A stretch of 38,316 nucleotides of DNA from positions 1 to 38,316 of the forward strand of contig JAHJSB010000058.1 of the NCBI GenBank assembly GCA_018830285.1, written 5' to 3'. Below the pieces are notes generated by a model, which saw only the letters and a list, made by a program, of their open reading frames with translations, was not told the origin of the DNA and ran no database searches. Positions within the stretch are counted from its first letter, which is position 1; every line of letters begins with the position of its first letter. This document shows, piece after piece, positions 17,016 to 24,218 of this stretch. This DNA comes from Alphaproteobacteria bacterium (GTDB lineage: Bacteria; Pseudomonadota; Alphaproteobacteria; Caulobacterales; Hyphomonadaceae). Made by a program: the position numbers and the translations under genes.

Positions 17016-17050
17016 GCCGTCTCCATTCGTCCCGGCCTGATGCCGCTCGT
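16981..17050. promoter_or_regulatory. Four helically phased direct repeats, candidate LytTR operator
   Basis: CCGCTCGT occurs at 16981, 17002 and 17043, and CCATTCGT at 17023. The spacings are 21, 21 and 20 bp, about two helical turns. The first two copies share a longer core (ACCGCTCGTCAC). LytTR proteins bind direct repeats spaced about two turns apart. The array overlaps the annotated start of the LytTR gene and reaches into the region divergent to the acyltransferase, so autoregulation or co-regulation is plausible. The bases do not closely match the published LytTR consensus. Confidence 0.5.
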
Positions 17051-17116
17051 GTCGCCACGATAGCGCGCCGTGAAGGATCGCGAAAGGAAGGGCTGATCCC
17101 GAGGAGACGCCCCACC

Positions 17117-18325
17117 ATGACCCAACGCCGCTACGATCTCGACTGGCTCCGCATCGGCGCCTTTGCCATACTCATCTTCTACCATGTCGGCATGTATTAC
17201 GTGACATGGGACTGGCATGTAAAATCGCGCCATGCCAGCACGCTGATCGAGCCTTTGATGCAATTGTCGAGCCCGTGGCGGCTGACATTGCTGTTCCTCA
17301 TCTCAGGCGCCGCCACGCGGTTCATGGCCGACAAGATGAGCACATGGCAGCTCACCAAGGCGCGTATGGGCCGCCTCTGGCCACCGCTCTTACTGGCCGT
17401 GTTCGTGATCGTGCCGCCGCAAAGCTATTATGAAATTCTCGAAGCGGCGACCGCTCTCGGGCAAGACCCCGGACCATGGCTCGATAATTTCTACGCCAAA
17501 TATGTCACCGCCTCTGGGCACTGGTGCGACAGCGACGGATGCCTCAAGACGCCGACCTACAATCACCTGTGGTTCGTAGCGTACCTGATTATCTATTCGG
17601 TCGCGCTCCTGCCCCTGATCCCGCTCATCCGGCGCATTCCGAAAGCAGTGTCGTTCCTGATCTCGGGGCCCGGCCTGTTCCTGACGCCGTGGCTCTTCCT
17701 TTTCGCCACGCGGGTGACCCTTTTCCCGATCTTTGGCGAAAGCCATGATTTCCGCGAAGACGGTTATCTCCACACACTCTATTTCGGGACATTCTTGTTC
17801 GGTTTCATAATCGCCAAACACCAGCCCTTCTTCGATGCCTGCGTACGCTGGCGCTGGGTGGCGCTCGGCGCGATGTTCATCGCCTGGGGCACCCTGATGG
17901 CTTATTACAACGCCTGGTCGGAAGCCGGCACGCCGCCGGACTGGTTGCGCAACACGTTCCGCGGCGTACGCGAGTTGCAGGCATGGACAGCCATTGTTGC
18001 CCTGATCGGATTCGCCCACCGGAACCTGCGCCTCAGCGACGGACCTGTGCGGCGCATGCTGACCGAGGCCATCTTCCCGGTCTACCTGATCCACCAGACG
18101 ATTATCGTGGTGGCCGCCCATAATCTCGGTCAGGCGGGCCTGCCAGTCGCGCTTGAGGTCACGCTGCTCATCGTCATTACGGTTTCAGGCTGTTGGCTGT
18201 TTTACGATATCGGGCGCCGGATTCGATTCCTGCGGATCTGGATCGGCCTACCATCGCGGTCAAAGGTGCCGGCCCGGCCTAAGGTCCCGTCACCTCAAAG
18301 CCCTCAGCCCGAAGCATCGCTATGA
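17117..18325 (+). CDS. Membrane acyltransferase (Acyl_transf_3 / OpgC-like)
   Basis: Integral membrane acyltransferase 3 family, 402 aa with about ten membrane helices. Such enzymes transfer acyl or succinyl groups to sugars or glycans. The family opening YDLDWLRIGAFAILIFYHVG includes the conserved His in FYHVG, followed by PWRLTLLFLISGAA with its Arg, and PVYLIHQTIIV near the C-terminus. GAGGAGACGCC precedes the ATG. It is divergent from the LytTR regulator (about 100 bp). The acceptor molecule is unknown. The C-terminal tail (PARPKVPSPQSPQPEAS) is low-complexity and its coding end overlaps the convergent TraB-type gene by 47 bp. Confidence 0.88.
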   Translation: MTQRRYDLDWLRIGAFAILIFYHVGMYYVTWDWHVKSRHASTLIEPLMQLSSPWRLTLLFLISGAATRFMADKMSTWQLTKARMGRLWPPLLLAVFVIVPPQSYYEILEAATALGQDPGPWLDNFYAKYVTASGHWCDSDGCLKTPTYNHLWFVAYLIIYSVALLPLIPLIRRIPKAVSFLISGPGLFLTPWLFLFATRVTLFPIFGESHDFREDGYLHTLYFGTFLFGFIIAKHQPFFDACVRWRWVALGAMFIAWGTLMAYYNAWSEAGTPPDWLRNTFRGVRELQAWTAIVALIGFAHRNLRLSDGPVRRMLTEAIFPVYLIHQTIIVVAAHNLGQAGLPVALEVTLLIVITVSGCWLFYDIGRRIRFLRIWIGLPSRSKVPARPKVPSPQSPQPEASL

Positions 18326-19268
18326 CACTGTCATCGCCGGCAAGGTGGCCTGCACCGACAGCAATGAGGCGCGTCCCCGGCGTTTCCAGCATCGCCGCGA
18401 TCTGTGGTGCCCAGGTTTCGTTGCGCTCTTTCAGGAGGGCGTCATAGACCTCTTCGGAGCCCATCATGTCGGGGTTTGCGAGCAACAGGCCGAGCCCGTC
18501 GACGTCGCCATCGGCCCATTCGTCGACCAGCGCGTCCAGCATGGCCGCGCCCTCGTCGATGGATTCAGCCGAGCTGATCAGGAAGTCGACCTGTACATCA
18601 TCCGGCAGGCCCGCGAGGCGACCGAGCTGGTCGTCCACGGTTTCGAGATAGACAAATGACTTTCCGGCCATCGTGCCTTCGGCGATGAGCACCTGTTCAA
18701 CGCCGGAATTCGGGTCGAACCCGTCTTTCGTCATCTGCATGACGGACAGGTTCACGGCTGCAAACCAGGGCCGCATGTTCTGCACGGCGCCAAGCGGCAG
18801 GCCGACATAGTCGAGCGCCGCCTGAAGCTCGATTGTCTCGGCATCGCTGAGCAGGTTGGTCAGCTGGCCGCCATCCTGGAAGAGGCCCTCATTGCGGACG
18901 AATTTCATCATTTCGGCACCTGCTTCGGGACTGGACACATCGGCCTCGAATACGAGCGTATCTGCGGCATTCATGGCCGCATCGATCTCGTCGCTGCGCC
19001 AGTCGAGTTCCGGGCGCAACAGGTGGACCGTGCCCATGATGTAAAGCTTGGTATCAGCGTCGCTGAGCACCCAGACGGCCGGTTCGCCAGACCCGCGTGA
19101 TGCCTTGGCCGCCGCAAGTGCCGCCGCTGCTGCCGCGTCCTGTTCGGCCCTGGCGGCTTCGGCCTGCGCCGCAATCGCGGCCGGATCGGGCGCTTTTTCC
19201 TTGCAGGCCACAGGGCCGGCCAGCGCGACGCCGAGGATCAGGGAAATGGCCAGGCCGCGTGTGCGCAT
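18279..19268 (-). CDS. TraB/GumN family lipoprotein
   Basis: 329 aa. The N-terminus is a lipoprotein signal (GPVAC, Cys22), followed by an Ala-rich helical linker (about 30-57). The TraB/GumN domain has YIMGTVHLL (family GTxH motif), FEADVSSP and the C-terminal AVGAGHLAGDDSVI. The family resembles Tiki-type metalloproteases with paired GxxH motifs, but bacterial functions are mostly unproven. Location is probably periplasmic and membrane-attached. The 3' end runs 47 bp into the end of the convergent acyltransferase gene. Confidence 0.87.
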   Translation of the reverse strand: MRTRGLAISLILGVALAGPVACKEKAPDPAAIAAQAEAARAEQDAAAAAALAAAKASRGSGEPAVWVLSDADTKLYIMGTVHLLRPELDWRSDEIDAAMNAADTLVFEADVSSPEAGAEMMKFVRNEGLFQDGGQLTNLLSDAETIELQAALDYVGLPLGAVQNMRPWFAAVNLSVMQMTKDGFDPNSGVEQVLIAEGTMAGKSFVYLETVDDQLGRLAGLPDDVQVDFLISSAESIDEGAAMLDALVDEWADGDVDGLGLLLANPDMMGSEEVYDALLKERNETWAPQIAAMLETPGTRLIAVGAGHLAGDDSVIAMLRAEGFEVTGP

Positions 19269-19390
19269 CGGGAATATCCTTTTGTCGTGATGATCCTAGC
19301 TAACGCAAATTACCACAGGCGCAAGCAACAGAGGGCGACTTTGACCCGTTGCGCCCCTGCCCGGCTTGGCCTAAAGACGGCTCCTCTTTC

Positions 19391-19467
19391 GCACCCATAG
19401 CTCAGCTGGATAGAGCGCTGCCCTCCGAAGGCAGAGGTCACAGGTTCAAATCCTGTTGGGTGCACCA
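19391..19467 (+). tRNA. tRNA-Arg(CCG)
   Basis: Cloverleaf with acceptor GCACCCA/TGGGTGC, D arm GCTC...GAGC, anticodon stem CTGCC/GGCAG with loop CTCCGAA (anticodon CCG), T arm ACAGGTTCAAATCCTGT, and encoded CCA. It stands at the left edge of a looser accessory stretch. No repeat of its 3' end was noticed further right. Confidence 0.97.
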
Positions 19468-19546
19468 TTCCCAAAGCATTTGCGCGATTATTCAGGGCCG
19501 CTCAAAAGGCACTGGACAAATTATCGAAATTCGATATGTCGTCGCG

Positions 19547-20395
19547 ATGACAAATTCTCAAATCGATCAGCGTGATGCCTGGATAACGATATCCATATTC
19601 ATGGGAATCCTATGCGGCCTCAGCGCGATTGCGCATTTTGCACTCCTCGAACTCAATCCCACGAGCCTCTATGTCGGCGCGTTGATGCTGTGTCCGGCAA
19701 TCGCCGCCCTGGTGACGCAAAAGATCAGGGGCCGCACAATCTCGAGCCTCCCGTGGGCATGGGGTAACTGGCGCAGTAATATTCAGGCGTACTTCATACC
19801 GGTGGCCTATACCGCATTGGCGTACTGCCTGATCTGGGCATTCGGGCTAGGGGCCCCGCTCAATCCTGAAACCCTTTCCGAATGGTCTGACGAACTTGGC
19901 TTTCCGCCAAATGCGCCTGCCTTGTCGATGCTTGTCATGATCGGCCTGCTCGCCAGCGTCCAGTTGGTTAAATCCCTTGGATCAGTTGCCGGTGAAGAGA
20001 TTGGCTGGCGCGGCTTTCTTGTCTGGGAATTGCGCAAGGTCATGCCCTTTGGCGCCGTCTGCATCTTGAGCGGCCTGATCTGGGCCGCCTGGCACTACCC
20101 CATCGTCATCAAGTATGGCGGCGGCGATCCCCTGTTCCAGGTCGCGTGCTTCACGCTCATGATAACCAGCATGTCCGTGATCATGACGTATTTCACTTTC
20201 AAGTCCGGAAGTGTCTGGCCCGCCATCATATTTCACGCCGCCCACAATATTTTCATCCAGAAGATATTCACGCCCCTCACGGTGGATGGCGAGGGCACGC
20301 AGTTGTGGATCGACGAATACGGACTCATGATCCCCCTTGTCGTGACCGGCTTTGCCGTCTTCTACTGGCGCAAGGCGAAGGCCGAAGGTTTCTAA
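19547..20395 (+). CDS. CPBP family intramembrane metalloprotease
   Basis: Polytopic membrane protein (282 aa, about eight helices) of the CPBP/Abi family of intramembrane glutamyl proteases related to Rce1. The active-site motifs are all present: GEEIGWRGFL (two Glu plus Arg), WHYP with His, and HAAHNIF. Bacterial members have been linked to bacteriocin self-immunity and protein processing, but the role here is unknown. ATG 19547 is chosen because the longer open frame from 19349 reads through tRNA-Arg. Downstream is a gene-poor gap. Confidence 0.88.
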   Translation: MTNSQIDQRDAWITISIFMGILCGLSAIAHFALLELNPTSLYVGALMLCPAIAALVTQKIRGRTISSLPWAWGNWRSNIQAYFIPVAYTALAYCLIWAFGLGAPLNPETLSEWSDELGFPPNAPALSMLVMIGLLASVQLVKSLGSVAGEEIGWRGFLVWELRKVMPFGAVCILSGLIWAAWHYPIVIKYGGGDPLFQVACFTLMITSMSVIMTYFTFKSGSVWPAIIFHAAHNIFIQKIFTPLTVDGEGTQLWIDEYGLMIPLVVTGFAVFYWRKAKAEGF

Positions 20396-20744
20396 GAGGT
20401 ATGCCGTTCGCGGCCTAACGGAAGTGGACCCTCCAGCGGTTGCAAGCCCGCAATTTTTGGCAATAGCACACAGGTACAGGTTCTCAGTTTCACCCTCTCC
20501 GGCGCACCAAGGTTTTTTTGCAGCACCAGAACGGTTTTGGTTGTCAACGATGCCACGCCAGCAACGACGGCGAAAGTGACGGACGCCAAGAGGGTCGCCA
20601 GTCTAGCGTCGCCTCGGGCGACGCTAGATGAGATACCTTGGCTGCAACTGCCGGAGACAGTCACGGGCTCGTAATTCGACGAACGGATACCAGAAGCACT
20701 CAGGTAATTGGGCCCTACCAGATCGGCAGCGCGATTGCTCCAAG
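20396..20744. other. Gene-poor gap with a perfect palindrome
   Basis: No convincing gene. A minus-strand frame (20392-20664) encodes one hydrophobic segment (ATLLASVTFAVVAGVASL) and could be a relic or a small membrane peptide, but it has no recognisable family. The notable structure is the inverted repeat at 20602-20628, listed separately. Confidence 0.4.
20602..20628. repeat. Perfect 12-bp inverted repeat
   Basis: TCTAGCGTCGCC and GGCGACGCTAGA flank a 3-nt loop (TCG). Neither strand has a T tract after it, so it is not a standard intrinsic terminator. It could be a protein-binding palindrome or an element end. Confidence 0.6.
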
Positions 20745-21410
20745 CTACATTGACAGACTGACACCGATAGTCAGATTATCAGTTTCGATGCTCGAATTTT
20801 CTCTAAATCCACTGCCATATATCGGAGCCGAGAAGGTATCAGAGCCGTAGTCGGCATGTGCGTAATCCAGTCGAACCGACCAGCGCTCATTCAATGATTT
20901 CTCCAATCCCGCACCGGCGGTCCAGCCCAGTTGCTTGGTCTTGTCCAATTCCACATCAGGTGAATCCGTTAGCCGGTATTCGAACTGACCGTAAGCAACG
21001 CCGCCGGTCGCATAGAGCAGCCATGCGCCCTGGGTGACACCCACCCGCAAACGCGCGTTGGTCTGGAATTTGGTGGAAAGCTGGATCGGGTAATCCTCAT
21101 CCGCAAGCCCCTCATAGTCGAAAAATACGTCGCTTTTTGCTTCGTCGCCGACGAACGAGCCCTCAAGGCCAGCGACAAGATTTCCCGACGCCCAGAAATT
21201 ATAGCCGGCCGTCACGCTATAGGCGGCGCCGTCGTCGCCAAAATCCGCTGTGTAATCAGTCGGATCACCGTCATCAAATTCGATCACGCGCCCATCGATG
21301 TGTGTCGCACCAACGCCGACACCAAGGTATCGTCCGATCCTACTCTCGTCGGCGTGCGCCGCGGATTGCGAGGACACGGCCAATACCGCGACGAAGAAAA
21401 GTCGATTCAT
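20745..21410 (-). CDS. Small outer-membrane beta-barrel protein (OmpA/Omp25-like porin family)
   Basis: 221 aa. A signal peptide (MNRLFFVAVLAVSSQSAAHA) leads to a barrel with alternating hydrophobic strands: YLGVGVGATHIDG, YSVTAGYNFWASGNLVAGLEG, LRVGVTQGAWLLYATGGVAYG, GWTAGAGLEKSLNERWSVRLDYAHADYG. The last strand is NLTIGVSLSM, ending in Met instead of the more usual Phe. This is the eight-stranded surface-protein pattern common in alphaproteobacteria. The start at 21410 is preferred over 21521 because of the signal peptide and AAGGGTG upstream. Function is probably structural or adhesive; no specific role can be read from it. Confidence 0.85.
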   Translation of the reverse strand: MNRLFFVAVLAVSSQSAAHADESRIGRYLGVGVGATHIDGRVIEFDDGDPTDYTADFGDDGAAYSVTAGYNFWASGNLVAGLEGSFVGDEAKSDVFFDYEGLADEDYPIQLSTKFQTNARLRVGVTQGAWLLYATGGVAYGQFEYRLTDSPDVELDKTKQLGWTAGAGLEKSLNERWSVRLDYAHADYGSDTFSAPIYGSGFRENSSIETDNLTIGVSLSM

Positions 21411-21501
21411 TCTGGGCACCCTTGAAATCGATGTCGCGTGCGCGACGTCTGAGCTGGTCGGTCTAGACCGACCTAAGGCAGAAAGGGAACTGCAATCACA
21501 A

Positions 21502-21771
21502 TCATTCCAAAGCGCTAACAAATGGAAAGCTGCGACAATTGAGGGCTATTGCCCGTCTAGAAGCCCTTGAGTCCTGAGACCATGCTACGCCCAAATGCAG
21601 CAAGTGACCGTGAATAAGTCGAATACCCCCATGCTTCCAAGCATTCCGATTTCCCTTAGGCGCTCCAGGGCGAGTTCCACCATGCATGCGGCACCGACCA
21701 TTGGGCATTGACCACGATGAACACGGATGCCCTTGCCGTGTCTTTGCGCGGCAAGCTCTGTTATCTGCCAT
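21502..21771 (-). CDS. HGG-motif small protein, possibly frameshifted
   Basis: Short Cys-containing protein of a type frequent in phage and mobile regions of alphaproteobacteria. CRAKTRQGHPC, MPNGRCRMHGG (Cys7, Cys17, Cys27, His30) and GAPKGNRNAWKHG match the HGGxxxG / GNxNAxKHG pattern. After KHGG the sequence loses family character. A run of five G (plus-strand CCCCC at 21626-21630) lies exactly there; one extra G would give KHGGYSTYSRSLAAFGRS and a stop at 21557, closer to relatives. It may therefore be a truncated or sequencing-affected gene. It overlaps the upstream zinc-ribbon gene by 11 bp. Function unknown. Confidence 0.55.
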   Translation of the reverse strand: MADNRACRAKTRQGHPCSSWSMPNGRCRMHGGTRPGAPKGNRNAWKHGGIRLIHGHLLHLGVAWSQDSRASRRAIALNCRSFPFVSALE

Positions 21772-22111
21772 CGCTCAATAATCCTCCATTTCGCGGATGC
21801 GTGGGACTAACAGGGAACTCCTCCACATATTTCCTTATCCGCGCCGCATGCTCAATATTGCGCGGCCCGCTGACGCCGCACTGCTCGCCAATCTTGGCGA
21901 CAGGCTGGATGACTTCGACATGAGCGCCGCGAGTTCCACAAACTCTGCATCGCGCTTTCCCGCCCACGTTTACAACGGTGGCATCTTGCTCAAGGGAATG
22001 GACCTCCAACCAACTCCGCCTGCGACATGCAGCATTCGAACAGGTCACGATGGGGCCCAATGCGGGCAAATCGAGTCGCCCTGGAGCCATCTGCTTCTGG
22101 GTCCGCGTCAT
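21761..22111 (-). CDS. Small zinc-ribbon-like protein
   Basis: 116 aa, hypothetical. Four cysteines in a ribbon arrangement, CSNAAC (C24, C29) and CRVC (C55, C58) followed by GTRGAHVEV, resemble small alphaproteobacterial zinc-ribbon proteins encoded in phage-like or accessory regions. It starts ATG 22111; Met8 is an alternative. Its 3' end overlaps the HGG-motif gene by 11 bp, so the two are likely cotranscribed. I do not recognise a named family. Confidence 0.5.
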   Translation of the reverse strand: MTRTQKQMAPGRLDLPALGPIVTCSNAACRRRSWLEVHSLEQDATVVNVGGKARCRVCGTRGAHVEVIQPVAKIGEQCGVSGPRNIEHAARIRKYVEEFPVSPTHPRNGGLLSDGR

Positions 22112-22139
22112 CTTGCACGATAGCTCCAGTTATCAATCG

Positions 22140-22343
22140 ATGGAAAGGTCCCACCCTTGCAGCCACACCAAAAAATACTCGTATGCAGTGCATTTGGGTA
22201 GTCGGAACCAATGCGCTGTCTTCACGGACAGTTCGTCAGGGCGCTTTGAAATAGTCCCAATTCAGAGTATAAGGGAAAAAAACAGGGTGGGACCTGAGGA
22301 CGTCGCAAAACTGGGTTTGGCGCCATCAAACTGGCAACCATAG
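22140..22343 (+). CDS. Hypothetical 67-aa protein, doubtful
   Basis: An ATG-initiated frame encoding a basic N-terminus (MERSHPCSHTKKYSYAVHLG) and a plausible folded segment (CAVFTDSSSGRFEIVPIQSI). The frame stays open upstream to 21978 but that part overlaps the minus-strand zinc-ribbon gene. No family is recognised and no clear ribosome-binding site is seen. It is included because otherwise about 320 bases (22112-22434) hold nothing. Confidence 0.2.
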   Translation: MERSHPCSHTKKYSYAVHLGSRNQCAVFTDSSSGRFEIVPIQSIREKNRVGPEDVAKLGLAPSNWQP

Positions 22344-22434
22344 TGACAAAGCGTTGCCACCACAATTGATTGGACCATCAGGTCTAATTGCTCCGTCAGC
22401 ACAATGACGGAATAGAGTATCTGTGGAGAAAACA

Positions 22435-22905
22435 ATGCAAAAAATACTTGGAAACGCTGGACGATTGGTCGCCTTCGGATTGGCATCTGGACTGTTTTGC
22501 GCAGGCGCCTACGCGCAAACCTTCACTTTCTCATCCACGTCCGAAACGCCCACGACCGTCGGCGCGACAACCCCGCAAGGAAGTGTCGCTGGCGCGTACT
22601 GGACAGGAACCACGACGACGACTTATGCCGACGGAACCAAGGCAGAAAGCTCGTTCAAATGCGTTTCGACAAGCCAACCACCACGCGATTCCATATTCAT
22701 GGTCCACGGCGTATGTGATGGCGCCAGTGAAGACGGAGACTATACCGTATACACTGGATGTAACTTCATGGATGCTGAAATGACGACCATGAGCTGTGTC
22801 GGCGGCCTGATCGGCAAGTCGGGCGATTTAGCCGGGCGCACCGGAACCCTGACGATCTATTCGAAAGACAGCACATCCACCGGAACCGGCCAATGGCACG
22901 AGTAA
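22435..22905 (+). CDS. Secreted four-cysteine protein, unknown function
   Basis: 156 aa exported protein. The signal peptide has cleavage predicted after AYA27. The mature part is Thr/Ser/Gly-rich and predicted all-beta, with exactly four Cys (76, 94, 109, 121), enough for two disulfides in the periplasm. Recurrent features are GAYWTGTTTTTYADGTK and GLIGKSGDLAGRTGTLTIYS. ATG 22435 follows TGGAGAAAACA; a GTG at 22423 is less likely. I do not recognise the family. A strong hairpin follows the gene. Confidence 0.7.
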   Translation: MQKILGNAGRLVAFGLASGLFCAGAYAQTFTFSSTSETPTTVGATTPQGSVAGAYWTGTTTTTYADGTKAESSFKCVSTSQPPRDSIFMVHGVCDGASEDGDYTVYTGCNFMDAEMTTMSCVGGLIGKSGDLAGRTGTLTIYSKDSTSTGTGQWHE

Positions 22906-22919
22906 GCCGTTAAGCCGCA

Positions 22920-22950
22920 GCCCTGCGCACATTCACCCTCTGCGCAGGGC
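22920..22950. terminator. Hairpin downstream of the secreted-protein gene
   Basis: GCCCTGCGCA (22920-22929) and TGCGCAGGGC (22941-22950) form a perfect 10-bp stem with an 11-nt loop, 15 bp after the stop codon. There is no T tract, so it is either a weak terminator or an mRNA 3' stabiliser. Confidence 0.45.
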
Positions 22951-23040
22951 GCCACTTAAGACCCACGCCGCTCTTTCAGACAGCCCCGCTGTTACGCTCA
23001 TTGATCAGGTCTGGCGGGACTGACGCATGGGATTGTTCCC

Positions 23041-23355
23041 TGTAATATCAGTTAATCAGCGTGACACCTGATTGAAGAATCATCGTCGTTCCCGGAGCGC
23101 TCCGCACGGCGTTTTCCGTCGACGTCGCCATGTGGTCTCGCGAAGTTGTAAAAGCGCCCCCATTCGTCCAGCTTTTCCTCCAGATCAACATCATCTTTGT
23201 ACGACAGGCGTTGGTAGAATTCCCACTCGTCGGACCGATATGAACGCTCAACCTCTCCATTGAGCTGAGGACTGCTCGGCTTGAGATAGACGTGCCGGGT
23301 TACCTTGTCCTCGACATACCAGCAGGTTCTCCCTTTCTTCCACTCCGGTCCACCA
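23041..23355 (-). mobile_element. IS481-family transposase 3' remnant with one terminal repeat
   Basis: Minus-strand reading gives the C-terminal DDE integrase part of an IS481-type transposase: CWYVEDKVTRHVYLKPSSPQ, then QLNGEVERSYRSDEWEFYQ, and EKLDEWGRFYNFARPHG. A one-base deletion just after RPHGDVDG shifts the frame; in the other frame KTPCGALRERR and a TGA (23080-23082) follow as expected. The run starting TGTAATATCAGTTAATCAGC at 23041 looks like the element's end. The N-terminal half and the other end are missing, with homology stopping near 23355, about 70 bp before the next gene. Dead element. Confidence 0.8.
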
Positions 23356-23424
23356 CTGAAATCGCCGCGCTCGGTTGCGCGGCGGGCGCGCATTCGCTTT
23401 AGTGTCCGCAAAGGATGCCAGCAC

Positions 23425-24075
23425 ATGATCAAATCCATCTCCCTTTCCGTCCTGGCCATCGGCCTGGCGACTGCCGTTTCCGCGCAAGGCGCACCCGCCA
23501 TCGACGACAGCAAGCTGGTTAAAAGCGTTACGCTGGCCGATCTGGAGGTCGTCGTGGCGTCGCTGGATCATGCGGTTGTGGATCGCGACGCGGATAACGT
23601 TTTCATCATTGCCGAGGATGAGGACGGGCAAAAATATGTTCTCGATGGAACTGCCTGCAATGAATTGGGCGCGTGTCAGGGCATAAACATGTTCATGTCG
23701 TATGACCTGACCGACACGATCAGCCTGGAATCTCTGAATACGGCAAGTCTCTCTTATGCGGCCGTGAGTGTCTGGCAAAGCGGCCAATCCGTCGGCGTGT
23801 CCAGGTATGTCATTCTCGATGGCGGCATGACGATCGCGAACATCAAGGCAAATATCGACACGCTCACGGCGCTGGGCGGAAAGGTCATGATGATGGCCGA
23901 TAAGGCGCATGATGACTTTGGCGACGACAGCGGCGAGTACGCCAATGATGGCACGTGCGACGATGTCCGCTTCACAGGCGAGGGCCGCTCGATCCTGTTG
24001 ACCGATAGCCACATCCGCAAGGATGCGAGCGATTGCCGGGCAGCCTACGACGCCGGCACGATCACGGTCAAATAA
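23425..24075 (+). CDS. Secreted YbjN-domain protein with a CDD-type C-terminal module
   Basis: 216 aa with signal peptide (cleavage near VSA20). Residues about 30-150 match the YbjN / sensory transduction regulator-like fold (TLADLEVVVASLDHAVV, NVFIIAEDEDGQKYVL, IDTLTALGGKV), here exported. Residues about 163-216 form a separate module with DDFGDDSGEYANDGTCDDVRF and SHIRKDASDCRAAYDAGTI; this module (typically NDGECDDPRF...DATDC) recurs in secreted alphaproteobacterial proteins and has two conserved Cys (178, 204), probably a disulfide. ATG 23425 has AAAGGA upstream. The start of the gene lies about 70 bp from the IS481 remnant, which may have replaced its promoter. Confidence 0.78.
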   Translation: MIKSISLSVLAIGLATAVSAQGAPAIDDSKLVKSVTLADLEVVVASLDHAVVDRDADNVFIIAEDEDGQKYVLDGTACNELGACQGINMFMSYDLTDTISLESLNTASLSYAAVSVWQSGQSVGVSRYVILDGGMTIANIKANIDTLTALGGKVMMMADKAHDDFGDDSGEYANDGTCDDVRFTGEGRSILLTDSHIRKDASDCRAAYDAGTITVK

Positions 24076-24218
24076 GCCCGCGCCGCGTCCACCGACGGCC
24101 GCTATCCCCACAGGCGCGCAACCTGTTCAACATATTTTATTAGTCTGTGGCTGGCACGCTGGAATCCGGCCCGGTCTTTGCGATTGGCCAACAGGAGCGG
24201 CAGGACAAGCAATCAATC

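Noticed and set aside
19391..19467. tRNA-Arg as attachment site of an integrated element
   Set aside because: I saw no integrase and no second copy of the tRNA 3' end in the window, so no att sites are annotated.
20392..20664. Minus-strand 90-aa frame with one hydrophobic segment
   Set aside because: No ribosome-binding site or family recognised, and it spans the 20602-20628 palindrome; left as a mention in the gap entry.
22264..22300. CAGG/CCTG hairpin followed by seven T on the minus strand
   Set aside because: The stem is only four base pairs and no minus-strand gene ends there.
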